Positions 26,415-35,120 of a DNA stretch of 64,000 nt are shown in pieces. Origin of the DNA: Sideroxydans sp. CL21. Its GTDB lineage: Bacteria; Pseudomonadota; Gammaproteobacteria; Burkholderiales; Gallionellaceae. Location of the stretch: contig NZ_LR699166.1 in assembly GCF_902459525.1 (NCBI RefSeq), positions 218,501-282,500 on the forward strand. Reading direction: 5' to 3'. The notes under the pieces were generated by a model that was given only the letters and a program-made list of their open reading frames with translations, did not search any database and was not told where the DNA came from. Each line of letters opens with the position of its first letter. The stretch's first letter is position 1. The position numbers and the translations under genes are program-made.

Positions 26415-26801
26415 TCATTCCTGCAAAAACATCACGCCGTCGGCTTCCACCAGTGCGGCGCGCGGCAGGGAAGCGACGCCCACGGCGGCGCGCGCCGGGT
26501 AAGGCTGATGAAAATAAGTCGCCATGACTTCGTTGACCTTGGCAAAGTGGGCAAGGTCGGTCAGGTAGATGTTGAGTTTCACCATATCGTCCAGGCTCCC
26601 TCCCGCCGCCGAGGCGACGGCACGCAGGTTCTGGAATACGCGGTGAACCTGCGCTTCGATGCCTTCGACCATATTCATGGTGTTGGGATCGAGGCCGATC
26701 TGGCCGGAGAGATAGACGGTATTGTCCACGCGCACGGCTTGCGAATAGGTGCCGATGGCGGCGGGGGCATCGGGTGTCTGGATCACGAATTTGTTCGACA
26801 T
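26415..26801 (-). CDS. ridA: RidA family enamine/imine deaminase
   Basis: 128 aa from ATG 26801 with AAAGGAG 8 nt upstream. YjgF/YER057c/UK114 family trimer that hydrolyses reactive 2-aminoacrylate-type enamines. IGTYSQAV near residues 16-23, [10 protein letters not shown], and the substrate-binding Arg104 in [21 protein letters not shown] are all present, so it should be active. Unusually, it is sandwiched between two protein kinase genes in the same operon. Confidence 0.96.
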   Translation of the reverse strand: MSNKFVIQTPDAPAAIGTYSQAVRVDNTVYLSGQIGLDPNTMNMVEGIEAQVHRVFQNLRAVASAAGGSLDDMVKLNIYLTDLAHFAKVNEVMATYFHQPYPARAAVGVASLPRAALVEADGVMFLQE

Positions 26802-26821
26802 GATGTTCTCCTTTAATTGTT

Positions 26822-28102
26822 CTAATTTGCGAGCTTGGCGAAGCGGTCGTCGGCCATCCTGAGACGGTCTGCCATGACGCGCAAGAAAGCCTGGTTGAAA
26901 TGCAGCTGGCAATGGTCGGAAAGCTTTGCGAGTTGCGCCGGCGATATTTTAAGTACCGTGACTTCGGTGCCGGCAGTGACGGTGGCGGAACGCGGAACGA
27001 CCCTGCCGCTGATGTAAGCCATCTCGCCGAAGCAGTCGTCGCTGCGGATCAGGTTGAGCAGGCGGCCGTTCTTGGTCACGCTCACGCTTCCCTCGATGAT
27101 GATGTAGAAGACGTCGCCCATCTCGTCTTCGCGCATGAGGACGGTCTGCGCGGGCTGCATCTGCCATTCACCGACGCGCAGTATCTCCCACAGTTCGATA
27201 TCGGTGAAGTCCTTGAACAAGGACATCTCGCGCAGCGTGGAAAATTGCTCGGTCTGGTTGATCTCGATGGCCTTTTGTTCGAAACGCCCCAAGGCAGCGA
27301 GATCGCTGCCGAAATCCTTCCAGTTCTGGTAGCGCTCGCCCCTGTCCCTGTGCATGGCGCGCAGCACCACGCGTTCGAGCTGCGGCGGGATGTCGGGACG
27401 CAGGTTGCGCGGGGTCGGCGGTGTGGCATGCAGTATCTGCTGGCACAGGGCCGGCAGGTTTTCCGCTTTGTATGGCAAGTAACCGGTGAGCAGGCGGTAC
27501 ATCACCACACCCAGGGAATAGATGTCGGTCTGGTGCGTCAGCGCCTCGCTGCGCAGTTGTTCCGGCGACATGTAGCCGGGCGAACCGATGTTGTTGATCT
27601 GCGTCTGTTCGATGTCCAGCAGCAGCGCCGCACCCATGTCGGATATCTTGATGTCGCCGTCCTCGGTGAGCAGCATGTTGGCGGGCTTGATGTCGCGGTG
27701 GATAACGCCGTTGAACTGTGCATAGTTCAAGGCGCGGCAGCATTTGAACATGTAGTCCACCACGCGGTCGACGGGTAGCAGGTTGCCGGGCTCGGCATAT
27801 TTTTCCAGCGTACCGCCGCTCACATATTCCATCACGATGTGGCTGGCATCGTCGCCGATCAGCGCATCGTAGATCGACACGATGTGCGGATGCGACAGCT
27901 TGCCCACCAGCGAGGCTTCGTTATCCAGTTGGCGCTGGTACAGTTTGCCCATCCTGGGGTCGCTCAGGATATCCTGTTTCAACACCTTGATCGCCACCTC
28001 GCGCTTCGCGAAAGGATCGAAAGCGAGATACACCGTACTGGTCGCACCTTGCCCGAGTTTTTTGGTGAGGGTGTATTTGCCCAGTGCCCCAAGTTGTTGC
28101 AT
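26822..28102 (-). CDS. Ser/Thr protein kinase with cyclic nucleotide-binding domain (copy A)
   Basis: 426 aa from ATG 28102; longer in-frame starts exist but the Met-Gln-Gln-Leu start sits 8 residues before the kinase domain. Motifs: G-loop LGQGATSTV (16-24), K39, E62, [10 protein letters not shown] (135-144), DMG (155-157) instead of [13 protein letters not shown]-terminal cNMP domain (about 295-415) with phosphate-binding cassette CFGEM...VVPRSATV (357-375); the key Glu and Arg are kept, so nucleotide binding is plausible. First gene of the kinase-ridA-kinase-recG run. Confidence 0.92.
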   Translation of the reverse strand: MQQLGALGKYTLTKKLGQGATSTVYLAFDPFAKREVAIKVLKQDILSDPRMGKLYQRQLDNEASLVGKLSHPHIVSIYDALIGDDASHIVMEYVSGGTLEKYAEPGNLLPVDRVVDYMFKCCRALNYAQFNGVIHRDIKPANMLLTEDGDIKISDMGAALLLDIEQTQINNIGSPGYMSPEQLRSEALTHQTDIYSLGVVMYRLLTGYLPYKAENLPALCQQILHATPPTPRNLRPDIPPQLERVVLRAMHRDRGERYQNWKDFGSDLAALGRFEQKAIEINQTEQFSTLREMSLFKDFTDIELWEILRVGEWQMQPAQTVLMREDEMGDVFYIIIEGSVSVTKNGRLLNLIRSDDCFGEMAYISGRVVPRSATVTAGTEVTVLKISPAQLAKLSDHCQLHFNQAFLRVMADRLRMADDRFAKLAN

Positions 28103-28271
28103 TTTGGTGGTTTGCTCGGTGAAGAAGTGCACAGAATCTACACGAACAAGCCCCTGTTCCACAACTGGCGGGTGCCGATGTGAGTGCTGGCTGGCTTGTT
28201 GAAAGCAGTGCTTTCGCCGATAATGCCGCGGCCTTGCTGCAGTCCAAAACCCTACTACCGGACACTCTTCA

Positions 28272-29489
28272 TTGAATATTAGATTCCAACGTGCAGTCGA
28301 CCATTGGGCCGGAATGCCAATCTGCTGGGTAATTTCGTTGTTCGAACGAGTTCGCCGAATGATCTTCGGCCAACCGGTCGTCGCCCAACCCAGACGCATC
28401 CTGATCGTGCTGCTTTCGGAAATGGGCAGCCTGGTATTGGCGCAGCCGATGTTCGCCGACCTGCGCAAGCGCTATCCCGATGCTTCCCTGCATATCCTGA
28501 TGTTCGCCAAAAACCGCGAAGTGCTGGATTTGCTGGGCGTGATGCCGCCGGAGAATGTCATCACCATCCGGGACAAATCGTTAAGCGGATTTGCGGCAGA
28601 TACGCTCAGGGCGATCCTGACCATGCGGCGTACCGGCTTCGATGTCGTGATCGATTGCGAGCTGTTCTCGCGGGTGAGCGCCATTTTTTCCTATCTGTCA
28701 GGCGCCACAATACACGTGGGATTCCAGCCGCATACGCAGGAAGGCCTGTACCGCGGATCCTTTATCAACCGGCCGGTGCTGTACAACCCCTATCGCCATT
28801 TGTCGCAGCAGTTCCTGACGATGGTTGCCGCCATCGGGTCGGAGGGACGGCCACTGGCCAAGGCTGCCGCACACGAGGTGAGCGCGCCGCCGCTACTGCA
28901 ATTCGCCGAGGGAGAAGTAGCGCGCATCACCGCGCAACTGCACAACGATTTCGCCATCCTGAAAGACAAGAAGCTGGTGCTGGTCTATCCCGATGGTGGC
29001 ATCCTGCCCATCCGCGCCTGGCCGCCGGCTTCCTACAAGCAGTTGTGCGATGCGCTGTTGCAGGAAGGCTATGCGGTCGCGCTCATCGGCCTGCCCGATG
29101 CCAAGCCGCTGGCGCAGGAGATCGTTGCGCACTGCAAACATCCGATGTGTATCGACCTGACCGGCTATACGAAATCGGTGCGACATCTGCTGGCGATCTT
29201 TCATCGGGCGTCTTTGCTGGTGACCAATGACGGCGGGCCGGGCCAGTTCGCGGCGCTCACCCCGTTGCCCACGCTGGTGTTCTTCGGGCCGGAGACACCG
29301 GCGCTGTACAGCCCGCTGGCGCCCAATATCCATTGCCTGTACACCGCGCTGTCCTGTTCGCCCTGCCTGACCGCCTACAACCACCGCAACTCGCCGTGCG
29401 ACGGCAACAACCAGTGCCTGCAATCGATCACGCCGGCGCAGGTGCTGGTCAAGGCGCGCGAATTGCTGCAGCAGGGACTCCCCGCATGA
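28272..29489 (+). CDS. Glycosyltransferase family 9 (heptosyltransferase-like)
   Basis: 405 aa starting at TTG 28272. ADP-heptose:LPS heptosyltransferase fold: RILIVLLSEMGSLVLAQPMF near residue 42 (motif for the N-terminal Rossmann domain), VLVYPDGGILPIRAWP in the middle and TNDGGPGQFAALTPLPTLVFFGPETPALYSPL (GT9 C-terminal donor site), then a Cys-rich tail SCSPC.T...H. Transfers a sugar, typically heptose, to LPS core. Divergent from the kinase A gene; first gene of an operon with ATGA overlap to gtrA. Confidence 0.9.
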   Translation: MNIRFQRAVDHWAGMPICWVISLFERVRRMIFGQPVVAQPRRILIVLLSEMGSLVLAQPMFADLRKRYPDASLHILMFAKNREVLDLLGVMPPENVITIRDKSLSGFAADTLRAILTMRRTGFDVVIDCELFSRVSAIFSYLSGATIHVGFQPHTQEGLYRGSFINRPVLYNPYRHLSQQFLTMVAAIGSEGRPLAKAAAHEVSAPPLLQFAEGEVARITAQLHNDFAILKDKKLVLVYPDGGILPIRAWPPASYKQLCDALLQEGYAVALIGLPDAKPLAQEIVAHCKHPMCIDLTGYTKSVRHLLAIFHRASLLVTNDGGPGQFAALTPLPTLVFFGPETPALYSPLAPNIHCLYTALSCSPCLTAYNHRNSPCDGNNQCLQSITPAQVLVKARELLQQGLPA

Positions 29490-29986
29490 GCACGCTGCTG
29501 AATTTGCATCTCTCGCTGGCTTCGTTGTTCCGTCGCGTTTTTTCCAAACGCTTCCTGAAATTCGGTACTGTGGGCGCATCCGGTACGGCGGTCAATCTTG
29601 GCGTGCTGTATCTGGGGCAGGAGCATTTTTTCAGCACCGTGCAGTCGTCCCAGCTCAAGCTCAATCTGTCGCTGGCACTGGCCATCTTCCTGGCCACCGT
29701 GAACAATTTTTTCTGGAACCGCCTGTGGACCTGGGCTGACCGTACACAACATCATCACAAACCCTGGATCGCGCAGTTCTGGCAATACACGCTGGCATGC
29801 TGGCTGAGCATCGCATTGCAGATCGTGTTCACCAATTTGCTCGCGCCGCATTTCTTCTACCAGATCGCCAATCTCATCGCCATCGGCCTGACCAGCGTCC
29901 TGAACTTTGTGCTCAATGATATCTGGACGTTCGGCCGCCTGAAATTGGTTCGGCACCCCGAGCCGCCGCATAACGATAGTCCATGA
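29486..29986 (+). CDS. GtrA family membrane protein
   Basis: 166 aa from ATG 29486, overlapping the GT9 stop by 4 nt. Four membrane helices; RFLKFGTVGASGTAVNLGVLYL and NFFWNRLWTW then NFVLNDIWTF are GtrA signatures. GtrA proteins move undecaprenyl-phosphate-linked sugars across the inner membrane for O-antigen or teichoic-acid glucosylation. Supports a periplasmic sugar-transfer role for the following GT39-like protein. Confidence 0.93.
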   Translation: MSTLLNLHLSLASLFRRVFSKRFLKFGTVGASGTAVNLGVLYLGQEHFFSTVQSSQLKLNLSLALAIFLATVNNFFWNRLWTWADRTQHHHKPWIAQFWQYTLACWLSIALQIVFTNLLAPHFFYQIANLIAIGLTSVLNFVLNDIWTFGRLKLVRHPEPPHNDSP

Positions 29987-31692
29987 ACAGGCGGCTGGGA
30001 GGACTACATCTGGCGTGGAATGTCCTGGCGCTTGCGCTTGCTGTCTTCGTCTATTTCTACGGCTTGGACAGCCAGCATATTCCCAAGAACGGCGATGAAT
30101 ATCCGTATGAGCACATCACGCGGCTGACTGCGGCGAGCGGGCACCTGTTGCCGCTGCAATCCGAACTCGACGGCATGCGCAACACCAAGCCACCATTGTT
30201 GTTCTGGCAGGGCATCGCTTCCACGCATTGGGGGCAGGACTGGGACTTGTGGCACCTGCGCTATCCCAGTGTGATCTATACGCTGCTTACCGCCATGTTG
30301 GTATTTCTGCTGGCAGGGAGACTGTCGCGGCAGATGGAAACCGGCTTTGTCGCAGCACTGACTTATCTCACTTTTTTCAGCACCTATCGATACGGCAGAC
30401 CCTTTCTGGTCAACCCGCCGGAGGTGTTCTGGTTCTTCCTGCCGTTTTTCACGCTGCTGTATTGGCGCCCGTTCAGTTTCGAGTCCCGGTTGTTTGTGCC
30501 GCTGTTGCTGGGTCTGGAGATCGGTATCGGCCTGCTGTATAAATCCTTTGCGTTGCTGGCGCCGATAGGTTTGGTTCTGGTCTGGTGGTATCTGCACCAG
30601 TGCCGTTATCAATGGCGTGAGTTCATTGTGAAAGAGGCCTACAAGCCGGTATTGGCGGGCATCGTGGCGTTGTCCCTGTTCGCACTATGGTTCGCGTTCG
30701 ACCCCGATCCGCAATCCGTGTGGCGCGAATTCGTGGTCGGCGAAAACGCGGGCAAATTCGAGGCGCACGGTGCCGGTTACTGGGCACAACTATTGTGGGG
30801 TGGAAGCAGTGTCTGGGCATTGCTGCTGGGTTATCCCATGAATGCGGGTCTGCTGGCTTTCCCGGTTGCGGCATTGTTTCTTGTGGCCTACCGGCAGAGG
30901 CGCCAGCTTGGCGATGTCGAAAAGATGCTGTGGGTCTGGATGTTTGTCCTGTTCATTGTGTTTGCCGTGCCCAGCCAGCGGTCCGCGCGTTACCTGCTGG
31001 AAGCCATGCCGGGAGTGGCAGTGCTGTGTGCGTTGAACTGGCAGCGCATCCCGCGCTGGGTATTTGTAGTCACACTCGTTGCGGCTGATGCAGTGCTTGT
31101 TCTACTGGCTTTCCTTGCCCGGAACTTGCAGAACGAGGCAGCCGGAATGTACGGTTGGGGTTATTGGCTGCTGTTGGGCGTGACGCTGGCGCTGGCAATA
31201 TTTGCGTCATTTTCCCCCAGGTCCACTCGCAGTGTGGCCAATGTGGTGGTGTTGCTTGTCTTCCTGTCCCTGGCTGCATTCTTGCGGCCGTTCGATGGTG
31301 CTCTTGGCAGGTACAACGAAGTCGCCCAACGCTATGTTCAGAGCAAAGACGTGTGGGTGCCTTGCAACTTCCGAGCGCATGATGAAGGAGACCGCTTCAT
31401 GCTTCCCGGTGCCCGTGTGCATGGTTACGACGAGAGCTGGAACCTGAAACCCGCTGACTTGGCAGCGCGCTACCGCTTGTTCGCGTTGCAACTCCCGCTC
31501 AACGCCGAACCCTGTGCAGGTTGCCAGGTGATCGGACAGCGACTTGAAATACGCGGAAGGCAAAATGCAGACGAGCTGCGTGCGATGTTCAAGGGGGATG
31601 TGTTCCAATACCTTTTCGTGAAAGAATTGCTGGTCGAATCCGCCGTGGTGGATTCCAATATATCCAATACAAACAAGGAAGGGTGCCGTTGA
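29983..31692 (+). CDS. ArnT/GT39-like integral membrane glycosyltransferase
   Basis: 569 aa starting in an ATGA overlap with gtrA. Around 11-12 membrane helices with an initial loop carrying acidic NGDEYPYEHITR (about 36-47) and NTKPPLLFWQG, the catalytic-loop layout of PMT/ArnT enzymes that use polyprenyl-phosphate sugars on the periplasmic side. C-terminal periplasmic part has CNFRAHDEGDRFML and a Cys-containing CAGCQVIGQRLE. Acceptor (LPS core, lipid A or protein) unknown. Confidence 0.88.
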   Translation: MNRRLGGLHLAWNVLALALAVFVYFYGLDSQHIPKNGDEYPYEHITRLTAASGHLLPLQSELDGMRNTKPPLLFWQGIASTHWGQDWDLWHLRYPSVIYTLLTAMLVFLLAGRLSRQMETGFVAALTYLTFFSTYRYGRPFLVNPPEVFWFFLPFFTLLYWRPFSFESRLFVPLLLGLEIGIGLLYKSFALLAPIGLVLVWWYLHQCRYQWREFIVKEAYKPVLAGIVALSLFALWFAFDPDPQSVWREFVVGENAGKFEAHGAGYWAQLLWGGSSVWALLLGYPMNAGLLAFPVAALFLVAYRQRRQLGDVEKMLWVWMFVLFIVFAVPSQRSARYLLEAMPGVAVLCALNWQRIPRWVFVVTLVAADAVLVLLAFLARNLQNEAAGMYGWGYWLLLGVTLALAIFASFSPRSTRSVANVVVLLVFLSLAAFLRPFDGALGRYNEVAQRYVQSKDVWVPCNFRAHDEGDRFMLPGARVHGYDESWNLKPADLAARYRLFALQLPLNAEPCAGCQVIGQRLEIRGRQNADELRAMFKGDVFQYLFVKELLVESAVVDSNISNTNKEGCR

Positions 31693-33191
31693 TGGTGGAT
31701 TTAAAGCGCGCCATTACGCTGGTCATCGTCATATTGGCTTTCGGTTCCGGAATGTACAAGGCGAGTCAACAACCCGGCCCAGCCTTTGGATTCCGGCTGC
31801 CAGTCATCGATCCGCCTGCTGCAGAACCCGTTGCCGAAAAGAAACCGCCGGTACGAAAAAAGGGCAGACGCCGTTTCCGCAGGGATAATGAGCCGAATGT
31901 TGTCGCAGGCCGCTTCGAGAGCCATTTCGCCTCTTCCCGTCTGCATGTGCAGACACATGCGTCTTCACTTGTCGAGCTCAAGGACGGGTGCACCTCCGAC
32001 ACGTTACTGGCGAAGCCAGCCGATTGCGGGAGGAGGTGCGATGCGGCCACTCCCGCACCAGAGGGCTCCGCCCCACCGTGTCGTGGCCGCATCCGCGCCT
32101 TCTGGTTCTCCGGCAGCCGAGAAGGTGCGTCGGACGTGACCGTCAACAGTGCGGTGTTCGATCCGGTCAAGGATGAATGGGGTGCCGAGCAGGTAGTGGC
32201 CACTCGTGCGAGCACGCAGCGCGCCTTGCATCGTTATATCTCCAAACTGGGCAACCCGGTGGTGGCCCGCGCAGCGGATGGCACATTGCGTCTTTTCTAT
32301 GTGACGGTATCGATGGGCGGCTGGGCAGGCAGCTCCATCACGATGATGACCTCGAACGACGACGGCGAGACATGGGGCGCGCCGCGCCGCCTGATCACCT
32401 CGCCGTTCATCAATATCAGCACCCTGGTGAAAGGCACTCCGTTCCTGTATGCCGACGGATCGATGGGGGTGCCGGCATACCACGAGTCGTTCAGCAAGTT
32501 TGCGGAAATCCTGCATCTCGATGCGGCAGGCAATGTGATCGACAAACAGCGCCTGGCCAGTGCCGGACAAGGCACGCTGCAGCCGGTGGTGCTGCTGAAG
32601 AGCCCGAACGACGCATTGGTACTGACGCGCTATTCGGGCAAGGACAATCCGCATCTTGCGCGCAGTCTGAGCACCGAAGACGGCGGGCAGCATTGGAGCG
32701 GGGTGAAGAAGTCCTCTTTCCCCAATCCAGATGCGGCACTGTCGGCCACGGCACTGCCGGACGGACGGCTACTGGCAGTATTGAACCACCAGGAGCAGGG
32801 ACGCGACAGTCTGTCGCTGATGCTGTCGACTGACGGCGGCGTCAATTGGAAAGAACTGCGTCGCCTGGAAGAAATGAGCGTGATACGCGACAAGAAACTG
32901 GACGAGAAGCAATGCATGCATATCGTGCAGGGGCTGCTTCTGAATTCCGATGCGCGTCTTGCGCTGGTTCCCGAAGCGACGCTGGACGAATACGTGGATT
33001 CCGCCAAGGCCAGGGTGCGGGCGGATGGCGGCTGCAACTTCGAGTTTTCCTATCCCTACCTGATCCAGGCGCGCAACGGCGACTTCCATCTCACCTACAC
33101 CTGGAACCGGGTGTTCATCAAGCACGTCATGTTCGACCAGCTCTGGTTGAACCGTCATTTGAAGAAGGCCAACAATGCAACTGGACACTGA
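31692..33191 (+). CDS. Sialidase-like (BNR/Asp-box) beta-propeller protein
   Basis: 499 aa from ATG 31692 (TGATG overlap with the previous stop; GGAAGGG 9 nt upstream). N-terminal anchor (ITLVIVILAFGSGMY), a Pro/Lys/Arg-rich linker, then a six-bladed propeller with three Asp-boxes: TSNDDGETWG (near 221), STEDGGQHWSG (near 327) and STDGGVNWK (near 379). Likely periplasmic or surface glycosidase or lectin. Between VELKDG and RIRAFWFSGSREG, which I recall as contiguous in homologues, lies a 33-residue Cys-rich stretch (31989-32087) that looks inserted. Confidence 0.8.
   Translation: MVDLKRAITLVIVILAFGSGMYKASQQPGPAFGFRLPVIDPPAAEPVAEKKPPVRKKGRRRFRRDNEPNVVAGRFESHFASSRLHVQTHASSLVELKDGCTSDTLLAKPADCGRRCDAATPAPEGSAPPCRGRIRAFWFSGSREGASDVTVNSAVFDPVKDEWGAEQVVATRASTQRALHRYISKLGNPVVARAADGTLRLFYVTVSMGGWAGSSITMMTSNDDGETWGAPRRLITSPFINISTLVKGTPFLYADGSMGVPAYHESFSKFAEILHLDAAGNVIDKQRLASAGQGTLQPVVLLKSPNDALVLTRYSGKDNPHLARSLSTEDGGQHWSGVKKSSFPNPDAALSATALPDGRLLAVLNHQEQGRDSLSLMLSTDGGVNWKELRRLEEMSVIRDKKLDEKQCMHIVQGLLLNSDARLALVPEATLDEYVDSAKARVRADGGCNFEFSYPYLIQARNGDFHLTYTWNRVFIKHVMFDQLWLNRHLKKANNATGH
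31989..32087 (+). other. In-frame 99-nt insert inside the sialidase-like gene
   Basis: Thirty-three codons, containing four cysteines, a Pro-rich part and no resemblance to propeller blades, interrupt a conserved strand pair. The DNA contains short inverted repeats (GCACCTCC ... GGAGGTGC; GGTGCG ... CGCACC), as expected of a small palindromic element. Its boundaries are inferred from memory of the family, not an alignment. Confidence 0.45.
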
Positions 33192-33777
33192 TCTGACCGG
33201 ACTGTTTGGAATCACGCTTGCCATTGTCACGCTGCTGGTGCGCCTGCCGTACGTGAAAGCATTGCCGCTGCCCAGGCGGGCAGGCTTGCTGGTTGCAGCG
33301 ATCGTGATTGTCTCGATTCCATTGTGGGGCGTTTCGGCGGCAGGTTTTGTGCGCGGCATGACGGGCGACCTGAGCATTTCCACGCTGGTATTGTTGGCGC
33401 TGGCATCGGCACGTTCGTTCTCCGGCAAAGTGCTGTTCGGTGACCAGGATCGGCATGCGATGTTGACGACAATCCTGATCGCAGCCGTCCTGTTCTATCC
33501 CCTTGCGCTGGGCTTGGGCATGTTCGATCCTTATCGCCTGGGTTACGGTAATCTGTGGTTTATGGCGGCATTGCTGGGACTGGCGGTCTGGGCCGGTTTG
33601 CGCTACTCCACGCTGCTCGCGTTATGTATTGCCCTGGCTGTTGCGGCCTGGAGCGCCGGCTGGTACGAATCGCCCAACCTGTGGGACTATTTGCTTGATC
33701 CGTGGTTGGCAATCTACGCGCTGGTGGTGCAGTTAAAGACAGGGCTGTCGCGCTGGAGAGGAAACAAGCATGCCTAA
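33175..33777 (+). CDS. Membrane protein of unknown function in glycan operon
   Basis: 200 aa, nearly all hydrophobic, with about six membrane helices (GLFGITLAIVTLLVRLPYV, GLLVAAIVIVSIPLWGVS and onward). It overlaps the sialidase stop by 17 nt and the MFS start by 8 nt, so all three are translated together. No family recognised. Polar positions (RLGYGNLWF, DPWLAIYALV) do not reveal a catalytic site. Confidence 0.75.
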   Translation: MQLDTDLTGLFGITLAIVTLLVRLPYVKALPLPRRAGLLVAAIVIVSIPLWGVSAAGFVRGMTGDLSISTLVLLALASARSFSGKVLFGDQDRHAMLTTILIAAVLFYPLALGLGMFDPYRLGYGNLWFMAALLGLAVWAGLRYSTLLALCIALAVAAWSAGWYESPNLWDYLLDPWLAIYALVVQLKTGLSRWRGNKHA

Positions 33778-35035
33778 TTTGAGCCGCAACGACTACCGCA
33801 CGCTGGGGCTGGCCGCGCTGGGCGGAACGCTGGAATTCTACGATTTCGTCATCTTCGTATTCTTCGCGGGGGCGATCTCGAAACTGTTTTTCCCGCCCGA
33901 TATGCCGGACTGGCTGAGCCAGACGCAAACTTTCGGCATCTTTGCAGCGGGCTATCTGGCGCGTCCTTTGGGCGGGATCGTGATGGCGCATTTCGGCGAC
34001 CTGTTCGGACGCAAGCGCATGTTCATGTTGAGCATCCTGTTGATGGCGTTGCCGACGCTGGCCATCGGCCTGCTGCCGACGTATGCGACGATCGGGATAG
34101 GGGCGCCTTTGTTGCTGCTGGCCTTGCGTGTTTTCCAGGGGGCGGCCATCGGCGGCGAAGTGCCCGGTGCCTGGGTGTTCGTGTCCGAGCATGTACCCCG
34201 GCGCCATGTGGGTTTCGCCTGCGGTACGCTGACTGCGGGGTTGACGGGCGGCATCCTGCTCGGCTCGCTGGTGGCCGGCGCCGTGACCTGTTCCTATACA
34301 CCTGCCGAATTGCTGGCGGAAGGATGGCGCGTGCCATTCATTCTGGGCGGTGTGTTCGGGCTGGTCTCGGTATGGTTGCGCCAGTACCTTCATGAAACAC
34401 CGGTATTCAGGGAAATGCAGGCGCGGCAGCAACTGGCTGACGAGTTGCCGCTGAAGACGGTGGTGCGCGAACACCGTCCGGCGGTGATACTCACGATGCT
34501 GATGACATGGCTGCTTTCCGCCGCCATCGTGGTGATGATCCTGATGACACCGACCCTGGTGCAGAAGCTGTTTGCGGTACCTGCCGCAATCGCTCTGCAG
34601 GCGAACAGCATCGCGACCCTGTTTCTGAGCGTCGGCTGCATCACCTTCGGTGCGCTGGCAGACCGCTTTGGTGCCGGGCGCGTGCTGGCGACAGGCTGCG
34701 TGGCGCTGGGTGCCTCTTCCTGGTTGTTCTACAGCCGGATGAGCGTGGCGCCTGCCGATATCAATGTGCTGTACGCACTCAGCGGTTTCTTTGTCGGCGT
34801 GATCGGTGTGGTTCCCAGCGTGGCAGTGAAGCTGTTCCCGCCTGCCGTGCGCTTCTCCGGCCTATCCTTCGCCTACAACGTGGCTTATGCCGTGTTCGGC
34901 GGACTGACGCCGGTGCTGGTGAGCCTGTTTTTGCGCTTCGATGCCTTGGCGCCAGCGCATTATGTGGTTGCGCTCAGCGTGGCCGGTGTGGGAATGGGGC
35001 TGTATCTGCGGCGAAGCGAGCCGGTTATCGGATAG
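33770..35035 (+). CDS. MFS transporter, metabolite:H+ symporter type
   Basis: 421 aa, 12 membrane helices. GGTLEFYDFVIFVFFAGAIS and HFGDLFGRKRMFMLSILL are signatures of the metabolite:H+ symporter (MHS) branch, which includes ShiA, KgtP and ProP; family members move small organic acids or betaines. VFQGAAIGGEVPGAWVFVSEHVP adds to this. Its substrate is unknown. As the last gene in the glycan operon it may export or import a sugar-related metabolite, or may simply hitchhike there. Confidence 0.88.
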   Translation: MPNLSRNDYRTLGLAALGGTLEFYDFVIFVFFAGAISKLFFPPDMPDWLSQTQTFGIFAAGYLARPLGGIVMAHFGDLFGRKRMFMLSILLMALPTLAIGLLPTYATIGIGAPLLLLALRVFQGAAIGGEVPGAWVFVSEHVPRRHVGFACGTLTAGLTGGILLGSLVAGAVTCSYTPAELLAEGWRVPFILGGVFGLVSVWLRQYLHETPVFREMQARQQLADELPLKTVVREHRPAVILTMLMTWLLSAAIVVMILMTPTLVQKLFAVPAAIALQANSIATLFLSVGCITFGALADRFGAGRVLATGCVALGASSWLFYSRMSVAPADINVLYALSGFFVGVIGVVPSVAVKLFPPAVRFSGLSFAYNVAYAVFGGLTPVLVSLFLRFDALAPAHYVVALSVAGVGMGLYLRRSEPVIG

Positions 35036-35120
35036 GGCGGCTTTATGCGACAATGCGCGTTCCCGAAAAGAGCGCGTGAATGCGCCGGTTAACACTGCAT
35101 ATTCAGAATAGGAAGTATTT

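Noticed and set aside
23571..26816. A 1081-codon open frame on the plus strand across recG and a kinase gene
   Set aside because: It is the antisense shadow of recG, the kinase and ridA, all of which have clear motifs on the minus strand. The composition is of the His/Gln/Arg-rich type produced by GC-rich antisense frames.
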